Positions 1-10,545 of a stretch of DNA of 64,000 bases are shown here, piece after piece (positions within the stretch are counted from its first letter, which is position 1; each line of letters starts with the position of its first letter). Position numbers and translations under genes: made by a program. The notes beneath the pieces were generated by a model. It saw only the letters and a list, made by a program, of their open reading frames with translations, was not told the DNA's origin and did not search any database. This stretch comes from Enterobacter sp. EA-1 (GTDB lineage Bacteria; Pseudomonadota; Gammaproteobacteria; Enterobacterales; Enterobacteriaceae), in NCBI GenBank assembly GCA_002886105.1, contig CP025776.1, forward strand, positions 4,712,001 to 4,776,000, given 5' to 3'.

Positions 1-348
1 TTCGCCGTGAATATTGGCGAACTGCTGGTGACCGAATGCGAAATGGTCAACGGATTTGTCGCCCCGGAGAAGGAGGCGCCGCATTTTACCCGTGGCTATG
101 GGCTGGTGTTTGGCATGAGCGAGCGCAAAGCCATGGCGATGGCGTTGGTCGATCGCGCATTACAAGCCGCCGACTACGGTGAACCGGTGCGCAGCCCGGC
201 GCAGGACGAAGAGTTCGTGCTGGCGCATGCGGATAATGTTGAAGCTGCGGGTTTCGTCTCACACCTCAAGCTCCCCCCATTACGTCGATTTCCGAGGGCT
301 GAACTGGACTTGCTCAGACAGTTACAACAGGAGAAGCACCGTGGCTAA
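1..348 (+). CDS. phnI: C-P lyase core subunit PhnI, C-terminal part
   Basis: Last 115 or so residues of PhnI, the subunit that with PhnG/H/L attaches the phosphonate to the ribose of ATP (alpha-D-ribose 1-methylphosphonate 5-triphosphate synthesis). The start lies left of the window. The reading is continuous, but residues near 275-297 carry two compensating indels (expected KLPHYVDFQAELDLL, read with one extra residue). It ends EKHRG-stop and overlaps the GTG start of phnJ by 8 nt, as expected in a coupled phn operon. Confidence 0.93.
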   Translation, partial: FAVNIGELLVTECEMVNGFVAPEKEAPHFTRGYGLVFGMSERKAMAMALVDRALQAADYGEPVRSPAQDEEFVLAHADNVEAAGFVSHLKLPPLRRFPRAELDLLRQLQQEKHRG

Positions 349-1189
349 CGCGCTGACCGGCTATAACTTTGCCTTTCTTGATGAGCAAACCAAGCGCATG
401 ATCCGCCGGGCGCTGCTCAAAGCAGTGGCCATCCCCGGCTACCAGTGCCGTTTGGCGGCCGTGAAATGCCCATGCCCTATGGCTGGGGAACCGGCGGCAT
501 TCAGCTCACCGCCAGCGTGATTGGCGAAGACGATGTGCTGAAAGTGATCGATCAGGGGGCGGACGACACCACAAACGCCGTGTCGATTCGCCAGTTCTTC
601 AGTCGGGTGACGGGGGTGGAAACCACCGAGCGCACCGCAGACGCCACGCTGATACAGACCCGCCACCGCATTCCTGAAACGCCGCTGACCGCCGATCAAA
701 TCCTGATTTACCGGTGCCGATTCCGGAGCCATTGCGCTTTATTGAGCCGCGCGAAACCGAGACCCGCACCATGCATGCGCTGGAAGAGTATGGCGTCATG
801 CAGGTGAAGCTGTATGAAGATATCGCCCGCTTCGGCAACTTCACCACCCGTTATGCGCCCGGCCGGTGAAAGTCAATGACCGCTACATCATGGATCCTTC
901 GCCCATTCCGGCTTTTGATAACCCGAAAATGCACATGATGCCCGCCCTGCAACTGTTTGGCGCCGGGCGAGAAAAACGGATTTACGCTGTGCCGCCTTAT
1001 ACGCAGGTGGTCAGCCTCGATTTTGAAGACTACCCCTTCGCACCGCAAAAATGGGATCACCCTTGCGCCATCTGCGGTTCGACCCACAGCTATCTGGATG
1101 AAGTGGTGCTGGACGATACCGGTAAGCGGATGTTCGTCTGCTCCGACACCGATTACTGCCGCCAACAGAGCGAGGCTTTACGTAAATGA
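341..1189 (+). CDS. phnJ: Alpha-D-ribose 1-methylphosphonate 5-phosphate C-P lyase PhnJ
   Basis: Radical-SAM enzyme that cleaves the carbon-phosphorus bond. GTG start inside the end of phnI; the first residues, MANALTGYNFAFLDEQTKR, are typical. The iron-sulfur cluster cysteines are visible near the C terminus: CAICG, then a spacer of about 21 residues, then VCSDTDYC, which holds the third cluster ligand and the additional catalytic cysteine. Frame breaks near 443 (CCAG-TG where CCAGGTG is expected), 712 (CCGGTG for CCAGGTG) and 862 are probable sequencing errors, and the length is normal for the family (about 281 residues) once repaired. The last 4 nt overlap phnK. Confidence 0.95.
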
Positions 1190-1941
1190 CCCAACCGCTG
1201 CTTTCGGTGAATCACCTCTCGCATCTGTATGCGCCGGGAAAAGGTTTTACCGATGTGTCGTTCGATCTCTGGCCCCGTGAGGTACTGGGCATTGTCGGGG
1301 AGTCCGGTTCCGGTAAAACCACATTGCTGAACGCGATTTCGGCCCGCTTGCCGCCGCAGCAGGGCGACATTCTCTATCAGAACCGCAATCTGTACGCCAT
1401 GAGCGAGGCCGAGCGCCGCCGACTGCTACGCACCGAATGGGGCGTGGTGCATCAGCATCCGCTGGACGGCCTGCGTCGCCAGTGTCTGCGGGCGGCAATA
1501 TTGGCGAACGTTTGATGGCCACCGGCGCACGTCATTATGGCGATCCGCGCCACGGCGGAGCAGTGGCTAAGCGATGTGGAGATCCCGCCATCACGCATTG
1601 ATGATCTCCCACGACGTTTTCGGGCGGTATGCAGCAGCGTCTGCAAATCGCCCGCAACCTCGTCACACAGCCAAAGCTGGTGTTTATGGATGAACCCACC
1701 GGCGGGCTGGACGTATCAGTCCGGTGCTCGATTGCTGGATCTGCTGCGCGGCCCGTGGTGGAAATGAACCCCGGCCGTGGTGATGGTCACCCATGATTTA
1801 GGCGTTGCGCGCCTGCTGGCGAACCGCCTGCTGGTGATGAAACAGGGTCAGGTGGTGGAAAGTGGGTTAACTGACCGTGTTCTCGACGATCCGCATCATC
1901 CGTACACCCAATTACTGGTCTCCTCGGTATTACAAAATTAA
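1186..1941 (+). CDS. phnK: C-P lyase ABC-type ATPase PhnK
   Basis: ABC ATPase that docks on the PhnGHIJ core and is needed for phosphonate breakdown in vivo. The Walker A motif is GESGSGKTT, the signature [15 protein letters not shown] is split by a frame break near 1610, and the Walker B is [12 protein letters not shown]. The C-terminal ABC end is [20 protein letters not shown]. At least five frame breaks, three of them where CCAGG or CCTGG is expected (1479, 1713, 1768). ATGA-type overlap with phnJ. Confidence 0.93.
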
Positions 1942-1951
1942 GGAGTGTCCA

Positions 1952-2639
1952 ATGCCTGTCTTACGTGTGGAAAATGTCAGTAAAACCTTTGTTCTGCACC
2001 ACCAAAACGGGGTGCGTCTGCCCGTACTGCGCGAAACCTCGCTGAGTGTGGATGCAGGAGAATGCGTGGTGCTACACGGGCACTCCGGCAGTGGGAAATC
2101 CACCCTGCTGCGCTCCCCTGTATGCCAACTATTTGCCGGACGCCGGTCATATCCATGTGAAGCACGGCGATGAATGGGTGGATTTGGTGCATGCCCCGGC
2201 GCGTAAAGTGCTGGAAGTCCGCCGTCACACTATCGGCTGGGTGAGCCAGTTTTTACGTGTAATACCGCGCGTCAGTGCGCTGGATGTGGTGATGCAACCC
2301 CTGCTGGAACAGGGCGTACCACGCGATGTCTGCGCCCAGAAAGCAGGTCAGTTGCTGGCGCGGCTCAATGTGCCGGAACGTTTATGGCACCTCGCCCCCG
2401 CCACCTTTTCCGGCGGTGAACAGCAGCGCGTCAACATCGCCCGCGGTTTTATTGTCGACTACCCGATTTTGCTGCTCGATGAACCTACCGCTTCGCTGGA
2501 TGAGAAAAACAGCGCCGCCGTCGTTGAACTGATTGCGCAGGCAAAAGCGCGCGGTGCGGCGATTGTCGGCATCTTTCACGATGGCGCAGTACGTGAACAC
2601 GTTGCCGACCGTCTGTATCCGATGGGAATTCACGCATGA
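1952..2639 (+). CDS. phnL: C-P lyase ABC-type ATPase PhnL
   Basis: Second ABC ATPase of the C-P lyase machinery, part of the step that makes ribose 1-phosphonate triphosphate. Starts [13 protein letters not shown] after an AAGGAG-like site. Walker [10 protein letters not shown], signature [14 protein letters not shown], Walker [13 protein letters not shown]. One extra C near 2115 breaks the frame just after Walker A. The stop overlaps the phnM start by 4 nt. Confidence 0.94.
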
Positions 2640-3772
2640 TCATCAACAATGTCAAACTGATCCTTGAAAATGAAGTGGTTAACGGATCGCTGGAGATCCG
2701 CGACGGCATGATCCGCACGTTCGCCGAAACCCAGAGCAGCCAGCCCGGTGCCCACGACGGCGACGGCGGCTGGCTGCTGCCGGGCCTTATCGAACTGCAT
2801 ACCGATAACTGGATAAATTCTTCACGCCGCGTCCGAAAGTGGACTGGCCTGCACACTCGGCAATGAGCAGCCACGACGCGCTGATGGTCGCCAGCGGCAT
2901 CACCACCGTGCTGGATGCGGTCGCGATTGGCGATGTACGCGACGGCGGCGATCGGCTGGAGAATCTGGAAAAGATGATTAACGCCGTGGAAGAGACGCAA
3001 AAACGCGGCCTGAACCGCGCGGAGCATCGTCTGCACCTGCGCTGCGAATTGCCGCATCACACCACGCTGCCGTTATTTGAAAAACTGGTCAGCCGTGAAC
3101 CCGTCACGCTGGTGTCGCTGATGGATCACTCCCCGGGTCAGCGCCAGTACGCCAGCTATGAGAAGTACCGCGATTACTACCAGGGCAAGTACCATCTCAC
3201 CAACGAACAGATGGATGCGTTTGAACAAGAGCAACTGGCACTGGCGGCGCGCTGGTCTCAGCCGAACCGGTTGGCGATTGCCGCCCATTGCCGGGAACGC
3301 AACCTGCCGCTGGCCAGCCATGATGACGCCACGCGTGAGCACGTGGTGGAGTCCCATCAGTTGGGCAGCGTGATTGCGGAATTCCCTACCACCTTCGCGG
3401 CAGCGGGAAGCCTCCCGTGAACACGGCATGAGCATTCTGATGGGCGCGCCGAACATTGTGCGCGGCGGCTCGCACTCCGGTAACGTGGCAGCGCACAAGC
3501 TGGCGCAGCTCGGTCTGCTGGATGTGCTGTCGTCCGACTACTATCCCGCCAGCCTGCTGGATGCTGCGTTTCGCATTGCGGTCAATGAAGAGAACGATTT
3601 CAGCCTGCCGCAGGCGATCCGTCTGGTGACGAAAAACCCGGCGCAGGCGCTGAACCTCAGCGATCGCGGCGTGATTGGCGAGGGGAAACGGGCGGATCTG
3701 GTGCTGGCGCATCACAAAGGCGACCATGTGCATATCGATCACGTCTGGCGTCAGGGAACACGGGTGTTCTGA
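2636..3772 (+). CDS. phnM: RPnTP diphosphatase PhnM
   Basis: Amidohydrolase-fold enzyme that removes pyrophosphate from alpha-D-ribose 1-methylphosphonate 5-triphosphate to give the PhnJ substrate. Motifs: [11 protein letters not shown] near residue 45, [19 protein letters not shown], and [10 protein letters not shown]. Two frame breaks: near 2807 (AACTGG where AACCTGG is expected, a Dcm site) and near 3406 (extra G). Stop and phnN start share one base (TGATG). Confidence 0.94.
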
Positions 3773-4322
3773 TGGGCAGACTGATCTGGTTGATGGGACC
3801 ATCCGGCGCCGGGAAAGATACCCTGCTGGCGGCGCTTCGCCAGCGGGGAGCACCCGCAACTGCTGGTGGCGCACCGCTATATCACGCGCCCGGCCAGCGC
3901 GGGCAGCGAGAACCATATTGCGCTGAGCGAAAAGGAGTTTTTCACCCGCGCTGAACAGCATCTTTTCACCCTGAGCTGGCATGCCAACGGCTTTTTACTA
4001 CGGCATTGGCGCAGAGATCGATCTCTGGCTGCAAGCCGGGTTTGATGTGGTGGTGAACGGCTCCCGTGGGCATCTTCCGCAGGCGCTGACACAGTATGGC
4101 GACGTACTGGTGCCGGTGCATGTGCAGGTATCGGCGGATATTTTGCGTCAGCGGCTGGAAAAACGCGGGCGGGAAAATGCGGCGGAAATCTCCGCACGGC
4201 TGGAAAGAGCCGCACGCTACACCCCAACAGGTTGCCTGACGCTCAATAATGACGGAAGTTTGCTACAGTCAGTTGAAGGACTGGTCACGCTGATACGCGC
4301 GCAACAAGGGAAAAGTGCGTAA
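3772..4322 (+). CDS. phnN: Ribose 1,5-bisphosphate phosphokinase PhnN
   Basis: Phosphorylates ribose 1,5-bisphosphate to PRPP, linking phosphonate breakdown to nucleotide synthesis. P-loop GPSGAGKDT at residues 8-16; guanylate-kinase-like fold. Two homopolymer breaks (extra G near 3846, extra T near 3993). Length about 183 residues matches the E. coli protein. No phnO follows; 55 nt downstream phnP begins. Confidence 0.93.
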
Positions 4323-4377
4323 TGATGGCGGCGCAGCTCGCCTGCGCCGATTACGTGAGCCCAACCGAAGGGGTCGT

Positions 4378-5133
4378 ATGAGCTTAACAATCACCCTCAC
4401 TGGCACGGGCGGCGCGCAGTTAGTGCCGGTATTTGGTTGCCACTGCGCCGCCTGCCATCGCGCGCGGCAAAACGCGACGCATCGCCGCAAGCCCTGTAGC
4501 GCCGTCGTCCGGTTTAATGACGCAGTAACACTGCTGGATGCCGGGATCCCTGATTTGATGGAGCAGTTTCCGGCAGGTGCGTTTCAGCAATTTTGCTGAC
4601 CCATTACCATATGGATCATGTACAGGGCTTGTTCCCGCTGCGTTGGGGCGTGGGCGATAAAATCCCGGTCTACGGCCCGCCAGATGAGCAAGGCTGCGAC
4701 GACCTGTTTAAGCATCCCGGTTTGCTGGATTTCCAGTCACACCGTCGAGCCGTTTGTGGTCTTCGATCTGCAGGGGTTGCAGGTCACGCCTTTGCCGCTG
4801 AATCACTCGAAATTAACGTTCGGCTATTTGCTTGAGTCCGCGCACAGCCGGGTGGCCTCGGCTGTCCGATACGGCGGGTCTGCCCGACAAAACACTGAAG
4901 TTTTGCTCAATAATCATCCGCAGGTGGTTATCATAGATTAGTTATGAACCCCGCCCGGAAACGCCAAAAATCACAGCGATTTGACCACGATTATCGCCCT
5001 GAATGCGGTGATTCGCTGCCCGCGGGTGATCTTAACGCATATCAGTCATGTCTTTGATCAATGGATGATGAAAAACCCGCTGCCGACGGGGTTCGAAGCA
5101 GGGTATGATGGCATGCGGATTGTGCTGGATTAG
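4378..5133 (+). CDS. phnP: Phosphoribosyl 1,2-cyclic phosphate phosphodiesterase PhnP
   Basis: Metallo-beta-lactamase-fold hydrolase that opens 5-phosphoribosyl 1,2-cyclic phosphate, the C-P lyase product. N-terminal structural zinc cysteines in [11 protein letters not shown]; catalytic HxHxDH as [10 protein letters not shown]; later histidines in [18 protein letters not shown] and THISHVFD. The span equals 252 codons, the E. coli length, after repair of breaks near 4590, 4740, 4853 (CCTCGG for CCTGG), 4905 and 4938. In E. coli phnO lies between phnN and phnP. Confidence 0.93.
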
Positions 5134-5337
5134 ACCGCACAATATGGCTATATTCGTCCCGGTATTTCCTGATGGAGCCGGGATAAGCAAACGCAGCCTG
5201 TAAAGAGGTAGTTTGAGGGATAAAGCGTACAGACTCGCACCGAAAAGTTGTTGCGCGCAACGCAACGGGGTCTTCAATACCCGCGTGTGATCAGGTAGTA
5301 ATTCGCACTACGCGGCATTAATGAGTAATAACTTGCC

Positions 5338-5683
5338 ATGAATGTGCTTTTTATTTGTAGCCGAAACCAATGGCGCAGCCCGACGGCTGAGCAGGTTTTT
5401 CGTCGCTATCCCGGGCTCAATGCCCGCTCCGCCGGGGGACTCAACGCCGGTGCAAGAAAAACGGTTTCCCCTGCCATTCTTTCCTCGGGCAGACGTTATT
5501 TGCGTAATGGAAGAACAGCACAAGAGCCGAATTATGGCCGACTTTGGCCGGTTGATGCAGCATAAACCGGTGCATGTGCTGGATATTCCCGACCATTACC
5601 ACTTTATGGATCCGCAACTGGTCGCCCTGCTGGAAGATATCGTCCCGGCACGACTCGGGCTTCGCGTACGCGTTCCGGCATAA
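5338..5683 (+). CDS. Low-molecular-weight protein-tyrosine phosphatase family protein
   Basis: Small (about 113 residues) phosphatase-like protein. The P-loop sits at the extreme N terminus: FICSRNQWRSPTAEQ fits the C-x5-R-S phosphate loop of the low-molecular-weight PTP fold. The middle (5430-5500) needs frame changes and recovers PRADVICVMEEQHKSRI, typical of the short enterobacterial family with the acidic general-acid region missing or shortened. Target unknown; chromosomal neighbour of the phn operon, not obviously part of it. Confidence 0.75.
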
Positions 5684-5688
5684 CGCCG

Positions 5689-6012
5689 TTAGCGGTCATA
5701 ATCGTCTTCCAGCCTGCGCTGCTCATCATCAAGCTGGCGTCGCTCCTGGTCGAGCTGGCGCTGGCGATCGTCAAGCCGCTGGCGTCGGTCTTCCAGTTGC
5801 CTGCGGCGATCTTCATAGCGCCGGCTGCGGTCGTCGCGGCGCAGGCTATCGTCCTGATAGCGTTGATCATCATCCCGACTGTTATCCGTGTTATACGCAT
5901 CACCGATCGCGCGCTGAATATTGCCAATGGCATCGTCGATAATATCGGCATGGGCCATCTGACCACTGAGAGAAAGTGCGCCGACTAACAGCGCTGTCGC
6001 GTAACGTTTCAT
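5689..6012 (-). CDS. yjdP: Secreted coiled-coil protein YjdP
   Basis: 107 residues with a signal peptide (MKRYATALLVGALSLSGQMAHA, cleavage before DII). The mature part is an extreme Arg/Asp/Gln-rich repeat (units such as RRRQLEDRRQRLDDRQRQL) predicted to be one long charged helix or coiled coil. It matches E. coli YjdP in sequence and in its place next to phnP. Function unknown. No frame break. Convergent with the phosphatase gene, 5 nt apart. Confidence 0.9.
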   Translation of the reverse strand: MKRYATALLVGALSLSGQMAHADIIDDAIGNIQRAIGDAYNTDNSRDDDQRYQDDSLRRDDRSRRYEDRRRQLEDRRQRLDDRQRQLDQERRQLDDEQRRLEDDYDR

Positions 6013-6096
6013 AAAGCCAGTCTCAAAAGGTGACTGGCTGTACGTTAATTTACGCCATGGCGGGCGAGTAGCGGAGAAATCTCAAATCCCCCGGCG

Positions 6097-7560
6097 TTAC
6101 GGGATAAGGCGCACGCGCGGTTGCGGTGGCGGCAGATCGGCATGCTTATTCACGTATTCACTCAGCAGAGATGCCATCGTCACCTCATAACGATCGCGGA
6201 TGGCAATCTCGCGGATGCCGTAATCGCTTACCTGCTCGTTACAGGCGACCCGGTAAGTTTGATTGACCTCCAGCGGCGCGCCATTGACGCGAATGTCGGT
6301 CATCCTGTCGCCAACCGGCCGACTGAAATCTACCGCAAAGGTTATGCCGCTCACGTGAGCATAAGCACCGGAAATCAGCTGCTTTTCCGTATAGTTATGT
6401 TCGATAAAATCCTTAACCTGTTTCCCGCTCATCTCCCGGGTAACCAGCGGGAGCGTAAAGGGCAGCGCTTTCAACAACTGCCCGTAAGACACCGGCCCGG
6501 CGCTGAGGCTGTCGCGCAGAAAAGCCCCCACGGTAAACGCGATGTCCGCCCGCGTATTCCCGTTCTGCGTCGGCCAGCAATGCGCCTAGAATTGGTTTGC
6601 GCTGAGCGCACATGTTCGCGTTTTCCGTCCAGCGTAAAAGGCAATGTCATCACGATATTGCTCAGCGTTTCTGCGTTCCGGGTCCGTTGCTGGCGGATAA
6701 AGGTTTCGACATCCTGATCGGCGGTCACGTCGGCAAGCGCCGTTTTATCCAGCAGGCGTTCATGCCAGTCTACCCGATGGTTATTCCTGAAGGTTAACGT
6801 CAGCTCGCCCAGAAAGTCGCCATATTGCCCGGCATTGACCATGACGGTATTACCCAGTTGCACGCCGTTTCTCACCTCAATATGGTCATGACCGTCAATA
6901 ACCACATCAATATCCGGTACGGCGGCAATCAATTTGTCGATATTCACGTCCGGGTCAACCTTGCCCAAATGCGCCAGCACAATAATCACATCGGTTTCAT
7001 TTTTGATCGCTGCCACCGTCTCTTTCACTGCCGTAACAGGATCGCTGACCGAAAAACCGGACAATTTACTTTCTGTTGTCGCCATCATGGCATTCAATGG
7101 GGAAACACCAATGATCCCCACATTCATCCCACCAATATTCTTAATGATAAAGGGAGTAAATGCCGGTTTACCCTGATACAAAATATTCGCCGAGACAAAA
7201 GGGAAACGGGCTTTTTTATTCAGCGCCAGCAACGACTGCCCGCCAAAAATAAAATCGGCATTGCCCGGCGTAAAAGCATCATAGCCCATCCTGTTCATGG
7301 CGGTAATATTGGTCTCTCCAAGCGATAAATCGGTAACCGGTACGCCACTGACCGCGTCGCCGACGTCCAGAAACAGGACGTTATCCGTTGTATTACGCTT
7401 TTCCTTTACATAAGCACTTATTTTCCCGTAACCAATCCCCTCTTCGCTCATGCCCCGCCCGTGGGTATCGCCGGTATGCAGTATGGTTAGCGTGACGTCG
7501 CGGGCACTGGAGTGAAAAAGAGGTAATAATAAGCAAACTACAACACAGCCATTTTTTCAT
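6097..7560 (-). CDS. Periplasmic 5'-nucleotidase / metallophosphoesterase
   Basis: Two-domain UshA-type enzyme: hydrophobic leader (MKKWLCCSLLIITSFS), calcineurin-like metallophosphatase domain, then the 5'-nucleotidase C-terminal domain. Metal ligands: HTGDTHG (frame changes around 7490), FLDVGDAVSG, GNADFIFGG, VLAHLG, DGHDHIEVRN. Substrate is probably a nucleotide or another phosphate ester in the periplasm. Frame breaks near 6530 and 6590 as well. About 487 residues, normal for the family. Exact substrate cannot be read from the sequence. Confidence 0.85.
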
Positions 7561-7854
7561 TCTATCTTCCATTTATTATTTTCAACTATATTTGGATATT
7601 ACTCATGCATATTTCTGATGAATAAAGAACAAAAACCTGAAATCCAAAAGCCGTCGAAACGGGGAGTAAGCGGATTTCAGGTTTAGCCTTAATAGAGTAA
7701 CAATCCTGATAAATGTAATTTATCGGGCATCAACAGGAAGGACAAGGGTATTATTTCCAGGGTATGTGAGGAGCATCACCGGAAATAATGCACTTAAATT
7801 AATTCTGCTATTTTTTCTTCGCCAGCAAAATAGCGTTCATTTTCAGATTCTGTT
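7561..7854. other. Intergenic region with 13-bp inverted repeat
   Basis: 294 nt between the 5'-nucleotidase start and the kinase stop, both on the minus strand. It must hold the nucleotidase promoter. A perfect 13-bp inverted repeat occupies 7633-7645 (AAACCTGAAATCC) and 7672-7684, with 26 nt between the arms; it lacks a terminator T-run directly after the arm and might be an operator or RNA stem. No gene seen. Confidence 0.6.
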
Positions 7855-10422
7855 TTATGCCGCAATACGCCGCAGCGCCTGCGCGAGCTGTACCCAGGTG
7901 AAGGGTTTACGCAACAGTTCAACGTCTGGCAGCGCGGGGTTATGTGCCGGGCGCAGATCCTCGGCCACTAATCAGCAGCAACGGTAATTGCGGGTAGTGC
8001 TGGCGCGCCGCGTTAATCACGTCGGCCCCGCTTAAACGCCCTCGGGCAGCATCAGATCGCTTATCAATATGCCGATCTCCTGCGAGGCTTCCAGCAGTTG
8101 CAACGCCTGTTCACCGCTTTCCGCCTCCAGCGTCAGATAGCCCAGTTCATGGAGCTGTTCACAGAGCGTCTGACGCACATCGGCTTCATCTTCCAGTACC
8201 AGAATCAGCGTATCGCTGGTGTCGCGCACCTGCGCCTGATCAGTTTCCGCATGACTGAGCGCCTGCACCGCCGCGCGTGGCAGTTGCAAACGCACCGTGG
8301 TGCCCTGCCCGCGCGCACTCTCAATTTCAACCCGACCGCCGGACTGACGCACAAAACCGTAGACCATCGACAACCCCAGCCCGCTCCCGCCGCCGGTCTG
8401 TTTGGTGGTAAAGAAGGGCTCAAACACCTGCGCTTTAACTTCCTGCGACATCCCGCAGCCATGGTCGATCACTTCCAGCGCCACCATATCCTGTTTGCGC
8501 CCGTCACGGCGGGTGACGCGCTGGTTCAGTCCGGACTTTAATGACCCCGCTTTGCCCTTCCATCGCATCACGGGCATTCATCACCAGATTGATGATCGCA
8601 TTCTCCAGTTGCCCGACATCTATCCAGTGCAGGCCACGCCGGGTGCTGCGCTTCAATGTCCAGCGCCAGCGTGGTAGGGAGCGAGTGGCGCATCAGCTCG
8701 CCAAGGTTCTCTAACAGAGGCTGCATCTCTACCGCATGCGGATGCAGCGACTGTTTGCGGGAAAATGCGAGCAGCCGCTGCGTGAGCAACGCCCCTCGCT
8801 CGGCCGCTTTCAAGGCGCGGGAAATACGCGGAGCATCCGGCGACGCGGGATCCACCAGTTCGAGGCTGCCGATAATCACCGCCAGCAAGTTGTTGAAATC
8901 ATGCGCCGGGGCCGCCGGTAAGCTGCCCTACCGCTTTCATTTTTTGGCTGTGCAACAGCGCTTCTTCCAGCCCCTTACGTTCCGTACGATCGAGCACCAC
9001 GTTGACCATCCCGCGCCCCGGCACCGGGCTGAAGCGCAGTTCGATCGTGCGGTTATCCGCCGAGGCGCAACTCCTGCGCTTTCGGCAGCGGGCGGGCGAG
9101 ATTCTCCTGCACGTGCGCGGGGAAGTCGCTCACCTGCCGCAGCAGCATCTGATAGTGCTGACCGCGCTGTAATGCCTGCGCCGTTAAGCCCAGCAACAGC
9201 GGATATTGCGGATTCCACACCACCGTGCAGCCCTCGGTTATCAAACAGCGCAAACCCATCGCGCATGGCGTGAAACGTGGTTTCCAGTTGCGTACTTTTT
9301 CTCTTTTAACAGCTTTGACGTGTGCTCCAGCGAGGCGGTATTACGGGCAAACACGTTGAAGGCGCGCGCCAGTTCGCCCAGCTCATCACGACGTTGCAGC
9401 GCAGGTACCGACACATCCTGCTCGCCATGGGCCAGCCGCGACATGGCGCGTGAAATCGCCGTCAGATTGGAGCCCAGATTACGGTAGATATACCACCCGG
9501 CGAACCCGGTGATCACCAGCGCCAACAGCGCGAAGCCACTGATAAAAGATGATGGAGCGCATCTCCGGTGACGCTGAACGGTACGCAGCTCCGAGGCCTG
9601 CGCCACAGCGGCAACATAGCGGTTGATATCACTGTTCAGCAGCGCCACCAGCGCTTTGATATGAAACATCGACCAGCTGATCGCCAAATCACTCTCTTCA
9701 AGCTGGAGTGACAGCGGCTCAAGCTTGCGCAGTTCGGTGCTGAAATCCGGCAAAATAAACCCCACCGCGGAATTGTCTATGCGCTGCGGTAACTGCCCCA
9801 TGATATCGGTGAGCTGCCGGACGGTGGGACGCGGCGAAGGAGTCTGAATCGCGGCAATAATTAACCGATCCATCTCCTCCAGTAACCGTTTATCAGGAAC
9901 ATTGCCGCCATCACGGGCATTCACCTGTTGCAGGTGGCGCAAATAACTCTGGTTCTGGTACAGCGAGCTGAGCAGCGCATTACGTTCCAGATGGCGGCGC
10001 TGCCCGCGTTGCAGCATCTCGGTGACGCTCTGTTGCAACTCATGGCTGCGCCGGGTGATTTGCGCCACCAGTTGCGGTTCCTGCTGCGCCAGCGGCGCAT
10101 TCGCCAGTTGGCTCAGCGAGTACTGTAGCGCGTGTTGGGTTGCCTCCAGCCGTTCCGCTTCACCTTTGTATTCCAGCGCGCCCACCACCTGCGACAACCG
10201 CACCGCTGCCGTGGCAACGCTGGCGGTATCCCGCGCCAGATTCATGCTGCTGGTCATATCATCCAGCGTCTGCTGCTGCACCTGCTCCTGGATCTGGCTG
10301 GCATGGCGAAACCCCAGCACCGCCACGCCGCAGACCATTAACGTTACCGCCACCACCAGCAAGTTGAAGAACAGCAATCGCCCACGTGTGCTGGCGAAAA
10401 ACGAATTCGCGCGATACGGCAT
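7855..10422 (-). CDS. Hybrid sensor histidine kinase (TM-HAMP-PAS-HisKA-HATPase-REC)
   Basis: Membrane sensor of about 850 residues. Domains in order: first membrane helix (LLFFNLLVVAVTLMVCGVAV), long helical periplasmic sensor, second helix (ALLALVITGFAGWYIYR), HAMP, PAS (FHAMRDGFALFDNRG), phosphoacceptor H box (GLAHDFNNLLAVI), ATPase (HGCGMSQ, GSGLGLSMVYGFV), and C-terminal receiver (VLEDEADV, ISDLMLPEG, RKPFTWV). No HPt domain is visible after the receiver. About six breaks, including CCCCGG for CCTGG near 8908 and CCGAGG for CCAGG near 9062. Divergent from the sugar ABC operon, whose other flank carries an OmpR-type regulator; together they probably form one signalling pair resembling the Z5684/Z5692 arrangement of pathogenic E. 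coli. Confidence 0.88.
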
Positions 10423-10545
10423 AGCAGCTCCGGAGAGGGTTAAACAGTTTCTTAACGTCACTATGACAAATATGAACAGCTTCTGACATTTTGCATTTAC
10501 CAACGTGTGATGAAGTGCGGATATCGTTCTTCTCAGGAGCCGGAC
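10423..10545. promoter_or_regulatory. Divergent promoter region of kinase and sugar operon
   Basis: 123 nt between divergent starts. AT-rich stretch 10440-10500 presumably carries both promoters and the binding site of the OmpR-type regulator. No repeat is clear enough to name as a regulator box. A good Shine-Dalgarno (AGGAG, 10535-10539) precedes the transporter ATG. Confidence 0.5.

Noticed and set aside
1-5133. phn operon as a decayed pseudogene cluster
   Set aside because: All catalytic motifs and gene overlaps are kept, protein sequence continues on both sides of each break, and breaks sit at Dcm sites or homopolymers, which points to sequencing error.
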